A stretch of 64,000 nucleotides of DNA from Paracoccaceae bacterium (GCA_029244725.1 JAQWQJ010000097.1:1-64000); one strand, 5' to 3'; counted from the stretch's first letter, positions 7,387-16,185 are shown. Made by a program: numbers and translations. The notes: a model not told the origin generated them from the sequence alone.

Positions 7387-7476
7387 TGGCGGAGCGACAG
7401 GGATTCGAACCCTGGAGACGGTTCCCCGCCTACACACTTTCCAGGCGTGCGCCTTCGACCACTCGGCCACCGCTCC
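7387..7476 (-). tRNA. tRNA-Ser (anticodon GGA)
   Basis: On the minus strand the sequence folds as a class II tRNA: acceptor GGAGCGG, D-arm GTGGCCGAGTGGTC, anticodon loop CTGGAAA, a long variable arm (GGCGGGGAACCGTCT region), T-arm GGGTTCGAATCCC and an encoded CCA (TGG at 7387-7389 on the plus strand). The anticodon GGA reads serine codons UCC and UCU. Its 3' end faces the integrase gene and is the likely attachment site of the element to the left. Confidence 0.95.
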
Positions 7477-7643
7477 GTTGGCGCGTGTTTAGCCTTAGGA
7501 CACAGGGATATGCAAGAGGATGTGAGGGGTATTGAAAGAAAGAAATACGCGCCCCTTGCATCAAATCAATCAAAGCCGTTTAGTGCGCTCACTTTTTAGC
7601 CTCGCTACTAGCCTTTTAATTTACTGCACACCGGTGAAACCTC

Positions 7644-7988
7644 GTGAAACTTCTTCTATGTTCAACTTGTAGCACTGCTGACTACTCTGCGGATCGCGCT
7701 GTTGTGGTCGCTGCATTGGCGTCTGCTGGCTTGTCTGATGTTGTTGAGATTTGCGAAGTTGAGTGTCTAGGTGGATGTGATGAACCTGCGTCTATTGGAC
7801 TGCAGGCAAAGGACCGCGCGACGTATGTGTTTTCAGGGGTGAACGTAAATTCAGACGGTAGCGATATCGCGGAAACCTGTAAGACTTACCTTGATGCAAA
7901 AGATGGCTGGATCGAGAACGCTTTGGCATGTGGTCGCCTGCGCCATTTGCTACGTGCTCGAATACCAGCTCTGAAGACGTCGGATTAA
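7644..7988 (+). CDS. DUF1636 family protein (cobalt/cobalamin associated)
   Basis: The 114-residue protein starts with GTG and has the DUF1636 pattern. LLLCSTCST near the N-terminus and CEVECLGGCDEPASIGL in the middle give four conserved cysteines arranged as in thioredoxin-like [2Fe-2S] ferredoxins, and IPAL near the end is typical. A second member (22975-23355) heads the cobalamin operon. The exact role of the family is unknown; its regular company with cobalamin genes suggests a metal or redox function. The gene converges with the cbt operon, overlapping the end of the next gene by four bases. No strong ribosome-binding site precedes the GTG. Confidence 0.75.
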   Translation: MKLLLCSTCSTADYSADRAVVVAALASAGLSDVVEICEVECLGGCDEPASIGLQAKDRATYVFSGVNVNSDGSDIAETCKTYLDAKDGWIENALACGRLRHLLRARIPALKTSD

Positions 7989-8470
7989 GGGATAGTTACC
8001 TGAGACGACACAGCGCGGCCGTCTACAGAAAGCGCTTTGTGATCGTTAGAGTTTAACGAAACCGAAACAAGATCACCGCTTTTTGCACCGCTCAACTGCA
8101 TCCAGTTCCCGTAGAGGCGCGCCTGTTTTATTCCGTTCACGTAAACATGCGCGTGGCCTTCGCCATCGATGTGCGCCAATGACACGTTTTCAGGGCTGAA
8201 CCTGAAGTTCTCGGTCAAGACTTCAAGGTTCCAACCGCCGGCAGGATCTGCGTGGAGCAGGGTATGGATGCTTGGGGCGTCGGCTTCTTTGAGATGAATA
8301 ACCTCGGCGTGGTTGTGCGTGTTTGCTTCAGTCGTCGCGTGCGTCTCGCCACTGTGATCGGTGGTGTGGTCGTGCCCATCAAGGGTGACGCCATTACTGG
8401 CAGCGATCAAGAAACCTGCCAGCCCGCCGAAAACGAGGCCGATCAGAAGCATTGGAATTGAGCGGTTCAC
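7985..8470 (-). CDS. Membrane-anchored histidine-rich periplasmic protein of the cbt operon
   Basis: The 161-residue protein has one N-terminal membrane segment (MLLIGLVFGGLAGFLIAAS), then a histidine-rich linker (repeated H-D-H and H-N-H in THNHAEVIHL). It ends with a globular domain containing GHAHVYVNGIKQARLYGNW, a histidine motif seen in periplasmic metal-handling proteins. The GTG start at 8470 overlaps the stop of cbtA as TAGTG. An ATG seven codons in, or an upstream one at 8527, are alternatives. Placed last in a riboswitch-controlled cobalt-uptake operon, it could bind or deliver cobalt in the periplasm; that is inference. Confidence 0.65.
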   Translation of the reverse strand: MNRSIPMLLIGLVFGGLAGFLIAASNGVTLDGHDHTTDHSGETHATTEANTHNHAEVIHLKEADAPSIHTLLHADPAGGWNLEVLTENFRFSPENVSLAHIDGEGHAHVYVNGIKQARLYGNWMQLSGAKSGDLVSVSLNSNDHKALSVDGRAVSSQVTIP

Positions 8471-9141
8471 TAGGCGTCTTCCGAATTTGACCAGAAGTAG
8501 CCAGCCAAACAGCCGAGCATGACCCAAGCTGCCAGTCCAACGCCGAATGAACGCGCGGCGAACATACCGCCAAGCTCTGTCGGGGCGGGGCCCGTTAAAA
8601 TGCTAGGATGCGGCGCACCAATCACATGCGGTGCCAAGATCAAAACGATTCCGGCTGCCCAAGCGATCCAGTTCTTGCCAAACGAAAAAAGCCAAATGGC
8701 GATTGTTGTCGCGAACACGGTCGCAAACCACCAGATTTGGCGATCAGAAACATCAGCGGCGGCTGAACCTGGAACCTCAGGTGGTAGCGAAAATCCGGGG
8801 GCGAGATGCACTGAGATAAATCCGGCAATGCCCCAGATAATACCTGAGCGGGCGTTGATCGAAACACCTTGTGCTTCGGCCATATTCATTAAAGCAACCA
8901 ACACGAGGCCATAGCCCGCATAGATCAGCATTGAGAAAACGACCGAAAGAATGTCGCGCTGCATGTCAAAGCCGGGGCTTTCAAAATGCGCATCGCTGAC
9001 ACCCGAGTGGACCAACTGGCCCGTCTCGAACAATTCTGTGTGCAAAAGCACTGGCTGGATGGAAAACAACTGTAGCAGGGCTGCCAACAGTCCCGCTACT
9101 GCGCCAGCGATCAACGCGCTGGTCAGAATTTTGCTAAACAT
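8470..9141 (-). CDS. cbtA: Cobalt transporter subunit CbtA
   Basis: The 223-residue integral membrane protein matches CbtA. It starts MFSKILTSALIAGAVAGLLAAL, has about five hydrophobic segments, and carries the family stretch HLAPGFSLPPEVPGSAA with a histidine likely to line the metal path. CbtA together with the small CbtB was predicted to import cobalt on the basis of cobalamin riboswitch control. Here cbtB lies 15 bases upstream and a cobalamin riboswitch precedes cbtB, as expected. The downstream gene starts within its stop codon. Confidence 0.9.
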   Translation of the reverse strand: MFSKILTSALIAGAVAGLLAALLQLFSIQPVLLHTELFETGQLVHSGVSDAHFESPGFDMQRDILSVVFSMLIYAGYGLVLVALMNMAEAQGVSINARSGIIWGIAGFISVHLAPGFSLPPEVPGSAAADVSDRQIWWFATVFATTIAIWLFSFGKNWIAWAAGIVLILAPHVIGAPHPSILTGPAPTELGGMFAARSFGVGLAAWVMLGCLAGYFWSNSEDA

Positions 9142-9156
9142 GACTGTCTGTCTGCC

Positions 9157-9327
9157 TTAGTGGCAGGGGAAACCAGTCGCGTGACGAACGTCGTGTGCAG
9201 CATCGTGAAGTGCGGATGCCTGAACGTGGCCCGCTACTGCAACAATGAAGAAACCCAACATCGCCGCAAAAAGTGCCGGTGCCATGGTGGTGCGTACTGC
9301 TGATACGTTCAATGCTTTAGTCGTCAT
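9157..9327 (-). CDS. cbtB: Cobalt transporter subunit CbtB
   Basis: This 56-residue gene has one membrane segment (APALFAAMLGFFIVAVAGHV) and ends with the CbtB signature of histidines, VRHATGFPCH. The ATG at 9327 has an excellent GGAGG site eight bases upstream. CbtB is thought to present metal to CbtA. The gene is first in the operon, directly under the cobalamin riboswitch, so the pair should be shut off when cobalamin is plentiful. Confidence 0.92.
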   Translation of the reverse strand: MTTKALNVSAVRTTMAPALFAAMLGFFIVAVAGHVQASALHDAAHDVRHATGFPCH

Positions 9328-9369
9328 ATTGTCCTCCTTGCCGTCCTTCCCGACGGCGGGTTTTTGTTC

Positions 9370-9535
9370 GATGCCTGGCAGGTCTCCTGGCTTGCGGCTC
9401 TGCGGGGCTGACCGCCTTCCCCGGAAAACCGAGTGGCTGAGTGGTCAGTACCTCGCCGCTTACAGTCGCGGGGGCGGCTTCGGATTTGATACTATCTTAC
9501 CGAATTCCCTAGTACCGGCTGAATGCCGGACCAAG
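9370..9535 (-). promoter_or_regulatory. Cobalamin riboswitch upstream of cbtB
   Basis: The minus strand shows the conserved adenosylcobalamin aptamer. AGGGAATTCGGT and ATCAAATCCG flank the first stem, then come GCCGCCCCCGCGACTGTAAG, a GGGAAGGCGG arm, and the B12 box GCCAGGAGACCTGCC near 9375-9395. It ends about 45 bases before the cbtB start. Boundaries are approximate. Repression of cobalt import by cobalamin is the expected effect. Confidence 0.92.
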
Positions 9536-9583
9536 CCCTTTCAAATAATCGGGAAATCAGGCCCGACGCAATGAAAAAATCGC

Positions 9584-10333
9584 CTAAGCGACAAGTTTGC
9601 GTAGGACGTATATGTCCATGATCCAACCGTGGTCTTTACGTGCGTCTGCCCGTGTCGCTAATATCTTGTCGGAAACATCTGAGAGTTTGCCGCAAATTAA
9701 CAATTGCTCGGGCATTCCAACAAATGCGCCCCACCAAATCTCATACTTTTGTGGGTTTAGGTGTGTAAATGAACATTCACCATCCAACATAACGGCGATC
9801 GTATCTGCACCCTCAGGCCAGCCGTTTTCGCGCAATTGCCGCCCCGTGGTCACTGTAAATGGCGCCCCGATTCGGTTGATCGGTATCGCGTGTGCAGCTG
9901 TAAGCACTTGAAGAGACGTTATCCCAGCGATCACCCTTAGGTTTGGTTTTGGCGATAAACGCTCTGCAATGCGGAGGGTACTGTCGTAAAGCGAAGGATC
10001 ACCCCACACCAACAAAGCCACTTTCTGACCCTCAGCGCCCTTTGATCGGATTGTTTCAGACCAAACGAGGGCTATCGCATCATGCCAGTCTTTCACGCCC
10101 TCGAGATAGAAGCCGCTGGCATCGCGAACCGGCAGATCAAATTCAGTGATTTTGGACGCGCCATCTTGAACAAACTTGCTGACAATTTGACGCCGAATAT
10201 CCGCAAGGTCTACCTTACCTGGTCCTTTGCGAGGGATCAGAATGTGATCGGCATCGCGAATAGCTTGCGCGGCCTCATACGTGACATGGTCCGGATTGCC
10301 CGTGCCTATCCCGATGAGCCACAGATCAATCAT
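9584..10333 (-). CDS. cobF: Precorrin-6A synthase (deacetylating) CobF
   Basis: The 249-residue tetrapyrrole methyltransferase begins DLWLIGIGTGNPDHVTYEA, the CobF-specific variant of the SAM-binding start, and has LVWGDPSLYDSTLRI in place of the usual GDP motif. CobF methylates C-1 of precorrin-5 and removes the acetate fragment, giving precorrin-6A; it is specific to the aerobic pathway. I use the ATG at 10333, which overlaps the end of cobA by eight bases, rather than an upstream ATG inside cobA. It is the last gene of the long minus-strand operon. Confidence 0.93.
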   Translation of the reverse strand: MIDLWLIGIGTGNPDHVTYEAAQAIRDADHILIPRKGPGKVDLADIRRQIVSKFVQDGASKITEFDLPVRDASGFYLEGVKDWHDAIALVWSETIRSKGAEGQKVALLVWGDPSLYDSTLRIAERLSPKPNLRVIAGITSLQVLTAAHAIPINRIGAPFTVTTGRQLRENGWPEGADTIAVMLDGECSFTHLNPQKYEIWWGAFVGMPEQLLICGKLSDVSDKILATRADARKDHGWIMDIYVLRKLVA

Positions 10334-11054
10334 CGCCAAATTCCGCCAATGGACCATAGAGGATTAGCGCAGGACTGCCGCCAATTTCATCCGCCAAACT
10401 GTCTGCAAGTTCACCTATGGTGGCGCGTTCTATCGACTGCTCAGGGGTTGAAACAGACTGAGCCATAATCGCGGGGGTCGTCAGCGGAAGACCATGCGCG
10501 TGCAACGCTTTCACCAACAGCGGAAATGTTCGCTTTCCCATGAAAACAACGGTCGTCGCTTCTGCATCAGCAAGGGCAGCCATATTCAAATCCGTCGGTA
10601 ATTTGCCCGTAACATCGTGCCCAGTCACAAACTGCACACGGCGTGCTGTCAATCTGCGGGTCAATGGAATTCCCACAGCCGCGGCCGCAGCAATAGCCGA
10701 CGGCACACCTGGGATGATTTCGTAAGCGATGCCGGCCTCTTTAAGCGCGACAAGCTCTTCCTCAAGACGGCCAAATAGGCCGCTATCACCAGACTTTAGC
10801 CTGACAACCTTGGCACCCGTTTGTGCATACTCAACAAGCAACTTGCTGACGTGGTTTTGCTTTGGCGACGGACGACCAGCGCGTTTGCCGACGCCGACCA
10901 GATCAGCCTCGGGGTTTGCATGTTCAAGGATAGGACCTGCCGACAAGTCGTCGAACAAAACAGCCCCAGCGTTTTGCAACCGGTTGGCGGCCTTTAGCGT
11001 CAGCAGTTCAGGGTCACCCGGACCAGAGCCGACAAAGCTTACAAATCCAGTCAT
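10326..11054 (-). CDS. cobA: Uroporphyrinogen-III C-methyltransferase CobA
   Basis: The 242 residues have the standard SUMT layout: VGSGPGDPELLTLKAANRL at the start, LKSGDSGLFGRLEEE (the GDP-type loop), and YEIIPGVPSAIAAAAAVGIPLTRR. It uses two SAM to make precorrin-2, the branch point toward cobalamin and siroheme. No CysG-type dehydrogenase/ferrochelatase fusion is present, so it probably serves cobalamin. The ATG overlaps the cobB stop as ATGA. Confidence 0.94.
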   Translation of the reverse strand: MTGFVSFVGSGPGDPELLTLKAANRLQNAGAVLFDDLSAGPILEHANPEADLVGVGKRAGRPSPKQNHVSKLLVEYAQTGAKVVRLKSGDSGLFGRLEEELVALKEAGIAYEIIPGVPSAIAAAAAVGIPLTRRLTARRVQFVTGHDVTGKLPTDLNMAALADAEATTVVFMGKRTFPLLVKALHAHGLPLTTPAIMAQSVSTPEQSIERATIGELADSLADEIGGSPALILYGPLAEFGDD

Positions 11055-12364
11055 TCCGTGGCCTCGGCTATCAAGTGAAAGAACGTACCAGACACGTGAC
11101 CACGTTTAGCGCCGGTTTCAGGGACAGGATTGCCGTCAGCGTCAAACACATTGGCCAATGGTGCATCCGTTTCCTCTAGGATTGAGGAATAGTGGAATTC
11201 ATGTCCCCTCAACGCAGCGCCGGTTTTGAAACCAAGCATCGTTTGAAGCAATTCTGCACGGCGGTAACCAAGATGGAATTTTCGTTTTTCATAGCTTGTC
11301 ACTAGGCCCAAAAGACCGGCCATTTTGTGGGGTGCACCTTGCTTGTCGATCAAGGTTTTCCCCAAGGCCATATAGCCGCCACACTCACCATGAACCGATT
11401 TCGTTGCGGCGTGAAGTCTGAGCGACGACATAAAGTTTTGCGCCGCGGCTAGTTTCCCAGCGTGAAGCTCTGGGTAACCACCGGGTAACCAAACAAGGTC
11501 AGCATCTGGGGCAGGGGCTTCGTCATTCAAAGGCGAGAAGGGGGATATTTCCGCACCAGCACGACGCCAGCCTTCCAGCAAGTGCGGGTAAGTAAAGCTA
11601 AACGCCGCGTCTTGTGCCATTGCAATTTTTTGCGCCGGTGGCAGAGGGAGTTTGCCGGTGCCCGACTGAGAGCTGCTGGCTGCGGCCGCTTTAATTGCCT
11701 CTAGATCCACGTTTTCGCGCAAGAAATCCGCATATCCAGCAATTGCGGTTTCTAGATCGGGATGCTCGACCGCTTGGATAAGCCCGAGATGGCGCTCAGG
11801 TAGCGCGAGATCACCCCGACGAGGCAAACACCCAAGTACTTTGACGCCTGCTTGCTCCATCCCCAGCCGCGCCAATCGTTCATGGCGTGGACTGGCAACG
11901 CGGTTCAGAATGACGCCTGCAAACGGCAAGTCAGGGTCATAGGCTTTGAAACCCAATGCGGATGCAGCGGCAGATTGCGCTTGCCCACTAACGTCGATGA
12001 CTAGAACGACCGGCCATCCCATTCGCTTGGCGGTTTGCGCAGACGTTCCAAAGGCCGTTTCACCTTTGGTCGCGACGCCGTCGTAAAGCCCCATTGAGCC
12101 TTCTGAGATCACCAAGTTGGCATTGCCAGCTTCGGCGTTGATCGTATCAAGCAAGTCCGGTGACATCGCCCAAGTATCAAGATTATACGACGCACGACGC
12201 GCAGCAGCACGATGAAATGCTGGATCGATATAGTCAGGACCAGACTTAAAGGGTTGCACCTTTAATCCATCGTCCGAAAACGCGCGCAACAGGCCAAGCA
12301 TGACCGTTGTTTTGCCAGTGCCCGAGGATGGGGCCGAGATTAGAATTCCGGGGGGGTTAGTCAT
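11051..12364 (-). CDS. cobB: Hydrogenobyrinic acid a,c-diamide synthase CobB
   Basis: The 437-residue protein has an N-terminal ATP-binding domain ([20 protein letters not shown], residues 10-29) and a C-terminal glutaminase-like domain with [14 protein letters not shown] and the catalytic cysteine in [11 protein letters not shown]. CobB amidates the a and c side chains using glutamine and ATP before cobalt insertion. I place the start at the ATG at 12364, which overlaps the end of cobM by eight bases; a longer reading runs into cobM coding sequence. Neighbours on both sides are pathway genes. Confidence 0.93.
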   Translation of the reverse strand: MTNPPGILISAPSSGTGKTTVMLGLLRAFSDDGLKVQPFKSGPDYIDPAFHRAAARRASYNLDTWAMSPDLLDTINAEAGNANLVISEGSMGLYDGVATKGETAFGTSAQTAKRMGWPVVLVIDVSGQAQSAAASALGFKAYDPDLPFAGVILNRVASPRHERLARLGMEQAGVKVLGCLPRRGDLALPERHLGLIQAVEHPDLETAIAGYADFLRENVDLEAIKAAAASSSQSGTGKLPLPPAQKIAMAQDAAFSFTYPHLLEGWRRAGAEISPFSPLNDEAPAPDADLVWLPGGYPELHAGKLAAAQNFMSSLRLHAATKSVHGECGGYMALGKTLIDKQGAPHKMAGLLGLVTSYEKRKFHLGYRRAELLQTMLGFKTGAALRGHEFHYSSILEETDAPLANVFDADGNPVPETGAKRGHVSGTFFHLIAEATE

Positions 12365-13151
12365 CGCCTTCTTTCCATTCGGACCACGGGGATTCTGCCG
12401 TTTGTGGGCGGTACCTTCGGTCATAATCGGTTGAATATAAACAGCTTTCGTCGAACCCTTCGCCAGCAAGCGCCGGCCCAACAAGGATTAGCGCTGTGCG
12501 CCTGATGTTCTCGGGCACGTCTTTCGACATGTCTGCTAGTGATGTGCGGATGATTTGTTCGTCTGGCCAACTGGCCCGATAAACAACCGCGACTGGGCAA
12601 TCGGCGCCGTATGCTGGTGAAAGATCAGCAACGATTTTATCAAGGTTCGAGATCGACAGATGGATTGCCAAAGTCGCGCCGGTGGCTGCGAAATTCTTCA
12701 GCGTTTCGCCTTCAGGCATGGTCGAAGCCCGGCCCGGCGTGCGGGTTAGAACGACCGATTGCGCCAACCCTGGCAAAGTCAGTTCGGTTCCCAACGCGGC
12801 TGCCGCTGCTGCGAACGAAGGAACACCGGGCGTGACGCTGATAGGGATTTCAGCAGCTTTTAGGCGTCTAATTTGCTCGCCCATTGCGGACCAAACTGAC
12901 AGGTCACCTGAATGCAACCGAGCAACGTCTTTGCCTTCTGAATGGGCTTTGACGCAGGTCTCAACAATGGCATCCAAATCCAAGGGCGCCGTGTTAATAA
13001 TTTCGGCGTCAGCTGGGCAATGATCAAGGATCGCTTGGGGAACCAATGACCCCGCATAGAGACACACAGGGCAGGATGCGATGATGTCGCGCCCGCGTAG
13101 GGTCAGCAGATCAGCGGCCCCAGGGCCAGCACCAACGAAGTGAACGGTCAA
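12357..13151 (-). CDS. cobM: Precorrin-4 C11-methyltransferase CobM
   Basis: The 264-residue methyltransferase starts [19 protein letters not shown]. It carries the CobM features [12 protein letters not shown] and [19 protein letters not shown], followed by [19 protein letters not shown]. CobM adds the C-11 methyl to precorrin-4, giving precorrin-5, the substrate of CobF encoded downstream. The gene overlaps cobE as ATGA and cobB by eight bases. Confidence 0.93.
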   Translation of the reverse strand: MTVHFVGAGPGAADLLTLRGRDIIASCPVCLYAGSLVPQAILDHCPADAEIINTAPLDLDAIVETCVKAHSEGKDVARLHSGDLSVWSAMGEQIRRLKAAEIPISVTPGVPSFAAAAAALGTELTLPGLAQSVVLTRTPGRASTMPEGETLKNFAATGATLAIHLSISNLDKIVADLSPAYGADCPVAVVYRASWPDEQIIRTSLADMSKDVPENIRRTALILVGPALAGEGFDESCLYSTDYDRRYRPQTAESPWSEWKEGDD

Positions 13152-13513
13152 TTTTCGTTCCCCTCCGCGATTGCGCAGGTTGCCATGCGGTCATCTGATA
13201 CGACCCGCGGGATTAGTAGCCTAGCGTTTTTACCTGCCCCAGCAAGAGCGGCTGCCTCGGCAACGCTACCCGTGCCGCGTAGGTTTTGTACCCGTTCAGA
13301 TTGGGTCGCCGTCGTTTGGGCAATCAGATCACCACTTTCGACGCCGATGATGTTTAATCCAAGCTCATGGGCAAGGGTTTGGATCGCACTAAAATCAGCC
13401 TTATCGATTGGTGTCGCTATGGCAGAAACCCCAGTACTGTCCACTTTGGTCAAAGCTGACCTGAGGCTTTCTATCGTTGCTGCTTTGCGCAAACCAATTC
13501 CGGCAATTTTCAT
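13148..13513 (-). CDS. cobE: CobE / CbiG C-terminal-domain protein
   Basis: The 121-residue protein matches CobE, equivalent to the C-terminal domain of Cbi[16 protein letters not shown] at the start, a central [12 protein letters not shown], and [23 protein letters not shown]. In the anaerobic pathway CbiG opens the lactone ring; what CobE does in the aerobic pathway is less clear. The ATG at 13513 overlaps the cobL stop as ATGA, which decides the start over an upstream ATG within cobL. Confidence 0.85.
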   Translation of the reverse strand: MKIAGIGLRKAATIESLRSALTKVDSTGVSAIATPIDKADFSAIQTLAHELGLNIIGVESGDLIAQTTATQSERVQNLRGTGSVAEAAALAGAGKNARLLIPRVVSDDRMATCAIAEGNEN

Positions 13514-14703
13514 AATACAACACTCCATTGAACGATTGGGTAGGCAGCATCCCAAGCGCGTTTTGGCCCGATTGAGGTCAAGTTAGAAATCTCGACCCGC
13601 ATCAGATCGCCGCCGATTTTTGATTGCCATTCCACCAACAACGCCTCGCTTTCCAACGTGACTGCATTGGCGACCAATCGGGTGCCTTTGGCCAATGTCA
13701 CGTGCAGTTGCTCCAAAAGACCTTGTGACAGTCCGCCACCGATAAAAACTGCGTTGGGGACAATCCCATCCAATGCAATCGGGGCTTTGCCGACTACGAT
13801 GTTCAGCCTGTCGACGCCCAATCGGTTTGCGTTTTCGCGAATTCGCGCCGCACGGTCTTGATTGGCCTCAACAATCGTTGCTGAGGTCGTTGGATCGCTC
13901 AAAAGCCACTCGATTGAGATTGACCCGGATCCCCCGCCGATATCCAACAGGTGCTCGCCACGTTTTGGGGCCAATGCCGATAATGTCAGCGCGCGAATTG
14001 GGCGTTTAGTGATCTGGCCGTCATTGTCGAACAACGCATCTTCTAAGCCAGCAGATTTAGGGATTTCCGGTCCATCAGCAAACTCAACTCCCACGCAAAC
14101 TGGGTGTGAAATCTGGTTCGATATTTCGTCATTGGCTTCAATAGTGGTTATCTTCTCACGTGGCCCATTGAGAGCTTCCAGAATGTGTATCTTCGAAAGT
14201 CCAAAATCGCTTTGGGACAAATAATCGCCTAGTTCTCTGACAGAATCGCCGTCTCGTAACAGAACAATTGCCCGCGTACCCTGCGCCATATGAGGGCGGA
14301 GTCTGGTCAGTGGGGCAGCGTGCAAACCGATGCAAAGCGTTTTCTCAATCGCCCAGCCAAGACGTGAAGCCGCAAGGGAAAACACAGACTGTGTCGGATA
14401 GGATTGCCACTCCGACCGCTCAAATCGGGCGGCGAATACGCTGCCTGCACCATACCAAAATGGATCACCTGAGACCAATACCGCAACGGGGCGGCCACGA
14501 TAAGCGGCCAGTTTTTCGACCCCATCAGCAAACGGGACGGGCCATTCGATCAGCTCAGCGTCCGTTTTTCCAAGCAACGCAAGATGGCGCGGCGGGCCCA
14601 TGATGATTTCAGCGGTCGCCAAAGCATTGCGACTTGCAACGCTAAGACCATCCGGTCCATCTTCGCCCAAACCGATAATGCTTAACCAAGGAGTGTCATG
14701 CAT
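13510..14703 (-). CDS. cobL: Precorrin-6Y C5,15-methyltransferase (decarboxylating) CobL
   Basis: The 397-residue fusion has an N-terminal CbiE-type domain (WLSIIGLGEDGPDGLS, then VLVSGDPFWYGAGS) and a C-terminal CbiT-type domain with the SAM loop LLDIGGGSGSISIEWLL near residues 245-261. It methylates C-5 and C-15 and decarboxylates the C-12 acetate, forming precorrin-8X. The ATG at 14703 has AGGAGG nine bases upstream. That site lies inside cobK, whose own start codon overlaps this one on the opposite strand (CATG). Confidence 0.94.
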   Translation of the reverse strand: MHDTPWLSIIGLGEDGPDGLSVASRNALATAEIIMGPPRHLALLGKTDAELIEWPVPFADGVEKLAAYRGRPVAVLVSGDPFWYGAGSVFAARFERSEWQSYPTQSVFSLAASRLGWAIEKTLCIGLHAAPLTRLRPHMAQGTRAIVLLRDGDSVRELGDYLSQSDFGLSKIHILEALNGPREKITTIEANDEISNQISHPVCVGVEFADGPEIPKSAGLEDALFDNDGQITKRPIRALTLSALAPKRGEHLLDIGGGSGSISIEWLLSDPTTSATIVEANQDRAARIRENANRLGVDRLNIVVGKAPIALDGIVPNAVFIGGGLSQGLLEQLHVTLAKGTRLVANAVTLESEALLVEWQSKIGGDLMRVEISNLTSIGPKRAWDAAYPIVQWSVVL

Positions 14704-15457
14704 GCGGCCGAACCTCCTGATACTTGGTGGAACTGTTGAGGCAAGCGCGCTGGCCAAAAATGTTGCCAGTGCCGGTATTCAGGCTGTGATGTCTTTGGCC
14801 GGTCGTGTCGAAACCCCCAAATCGCAGCCCATTCCCATTCGTGAAGGCGGATTTGGTGGTGTTGGTGGCCTTGCCAAATTCTTGACCGACGGTGGTTTTA
14901 CCCATGTGATCGACGCGACACATCCTTTTGCCGCGCAAATGAGCCGGAATGCTGTTGAAGCTTGCGCGACGGCTGACATTTCGTTGGTTGCGCTGACACG
15001 AGAGGCTTGGGTGGCGCAAAGCGGGGATCGTTGGACGAATGTCCCAAGCATCGACGCGGCGGCCGCTATGCTTGACCAATCCTCTCGACGCATCTTGCTG
15101 GCCATCGGTCGCATGCATCTTGATAGTTTCTCTGGCAATCCGCAGCACTTTTATATGCTGAGGTTGGTCGATCAGCCGGCTGTTCAACTGCCATTTCCGA
15201 GCTACGAGATTATCGTTGCCCGCGGTCCTTTCAGTTATGTTGATGATCTTGCTTTGTTGCGGGAAAATCAAATCGACTTGGTCGTGTCCAAAAACTCTGG
15301 CGGGACGGGCGCGCGTGCTAAGATTGATGCAGCCCGCACTTTGGGGATCGAAGTCTTGATGATTGACCGCCCAAACCTGCCCGCTAGGACCGAGGTCCAT
15401 TCCGTCGACGAGGTTATGGATTGGATAACGTCTCACGACGCCGACCGAGGCGTGTAG
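14702..15457 (+). CDS. cobK: Precorrin-6A reductase CobK
   Basis: The 251-residue NADPH enzyme begins NLLILGGTVEASALAKN and contains HVIDATHPFAAQMSRNA and SKNSGGTGARAKIDAA, all typical of CobK/CbiJ. It reduces precorrin-6A to 6B, between CobF and CobL. It is the only pathway gene here on the plus strand inside the minus-strand operon. Its ATG shares bases with the cobL start, its AAGGAG (14688-14693) lies within cobL, and its end overlaps the end of cobJ by 25 bases. Its promoter must therefore lie within cobL. Confidence 0.94.
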   Translation: MRPNLLILGGTVEASALAKNVASAGIQAVMSLAGRVETPKSQPIPIREGGFGGVGGLAKFLTDGGFTHVIDATHPFAAQMSRNAVEACATADISLVALTREAWVAQSGDRWTNVPSIDAAAAMLDQSSRRILLAIGRMHLDSFSGNPQHFYMLRLVDQPAVQLPFPSYEIIVARGPFSYVDDLALLRENQIDLVVSKNSGGTGARAKIDAARTLGIEVLMIDRPNLPARTEVHSVDEVMDWITSHDADRGV

Positions 15458-16185
15458 ACAAGGGGCGCCGCTCCGCAACGATTGATAATGCGCGTCTTTG
15501 ACGAACCGACAATCACCATGGTGCGCATATCGGCCATATCGGCCGTCGTTTCGTTCAACGGACAAATTTTGATCGTTTCATCAGGGCGCGAAACGTTGCG
15601 TGCAAAAATCACAGGGCGATCATCTTGACACTCTTCGTTCAAGATTATCAGTGTCTTTTCAAACCCTTCCGGTCTGGACTTAGATCGAGGATTATAGAAC
15701 GCCATTGCAAAATCGGCTTGCGCTGCGAGACGCAGACGCTTTTCGATCAGATGCCAAGGCTTGAGATTATCACTCAGGTTGATTGTGCAGAAATCGTGAC
15801 CCAAGGGCGCGCCAGCCCGTGCAGATGCCGCAAGCATCGCCGTGATACCGGGCAAAACCTGAATCTCAAGATTACGCCACTCTTCGGGTCCGGCCTCTAT
15901 GGCTTCAAAAACAGCAGATGCCATGGCAAAAACACCGGGATCACCCGACGACACAACAACCACGTTTCTGCCTTCAACCGCCATTTCCAATGCGTGACGC
16001 GAGCGGTCGATTTCAACTCGATTATCACTAGGATGAAGCGTCAGGCCGGGGCGGTTTGCAACGCGCTCGACATAAGGAATATAGCCCACAATGTCGGTAG
16101 CCTCAGCCAATGCCGTTGATACCTCAGGCGTCACGAGGTTGTCTGCGCCGGGGCCAATGCCCGCTATGACAACTTTACCGCTCAT
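15433..16185 (-). CDS. cobJ: Precorrin-3B C17-methyltransferase CobJ
   Basis: The 250-residue enzyme starts GKVVIAGIGPGADNLVTPEV and has VVVVSSGDPGVFAMASAVFE, GITAMLAASARAGAPLGHDF and FYNPRSKSRPEG, all characteristic of CobJ/CbiH. It contracts the ring and methylates C-17 of precorrin-3B, made by CobG encoded upstream. It overlaps cobI as ATGA, and its 3' end overlaps that of cobK on the other strand. Confidence 0.94.
   Translation of the reverse strand: MSGKVVIAGIGPGADNLVTPEVSTALAEATDIVGYIPYVERVANRPGLTLHPSDNRVEIDRSRHALEMAVEGRNVVVVSSGDPGVFAMASAVFEAIEAGPEEWRNLEIQVLPGITAMLAASARAGAPLGHDFCTINLSDNLKPWHLIEKRLRLAAQADFAMAFYNPRSKSRPEGFEKTLIILNEECQDDRPVIFARNVSRPDETIKICPLNETTADMADMRTMVIVGSSKTRIINRCGAAPLVYTPRSAS

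Noticed and set aside
14696-15565. A 289-residue minus-strand frame opposite cobK
   Set aside because: cobK on the plus strand is fully conserved over the same bases. The antisense product is rich in arginine and histidine and resembles no family.
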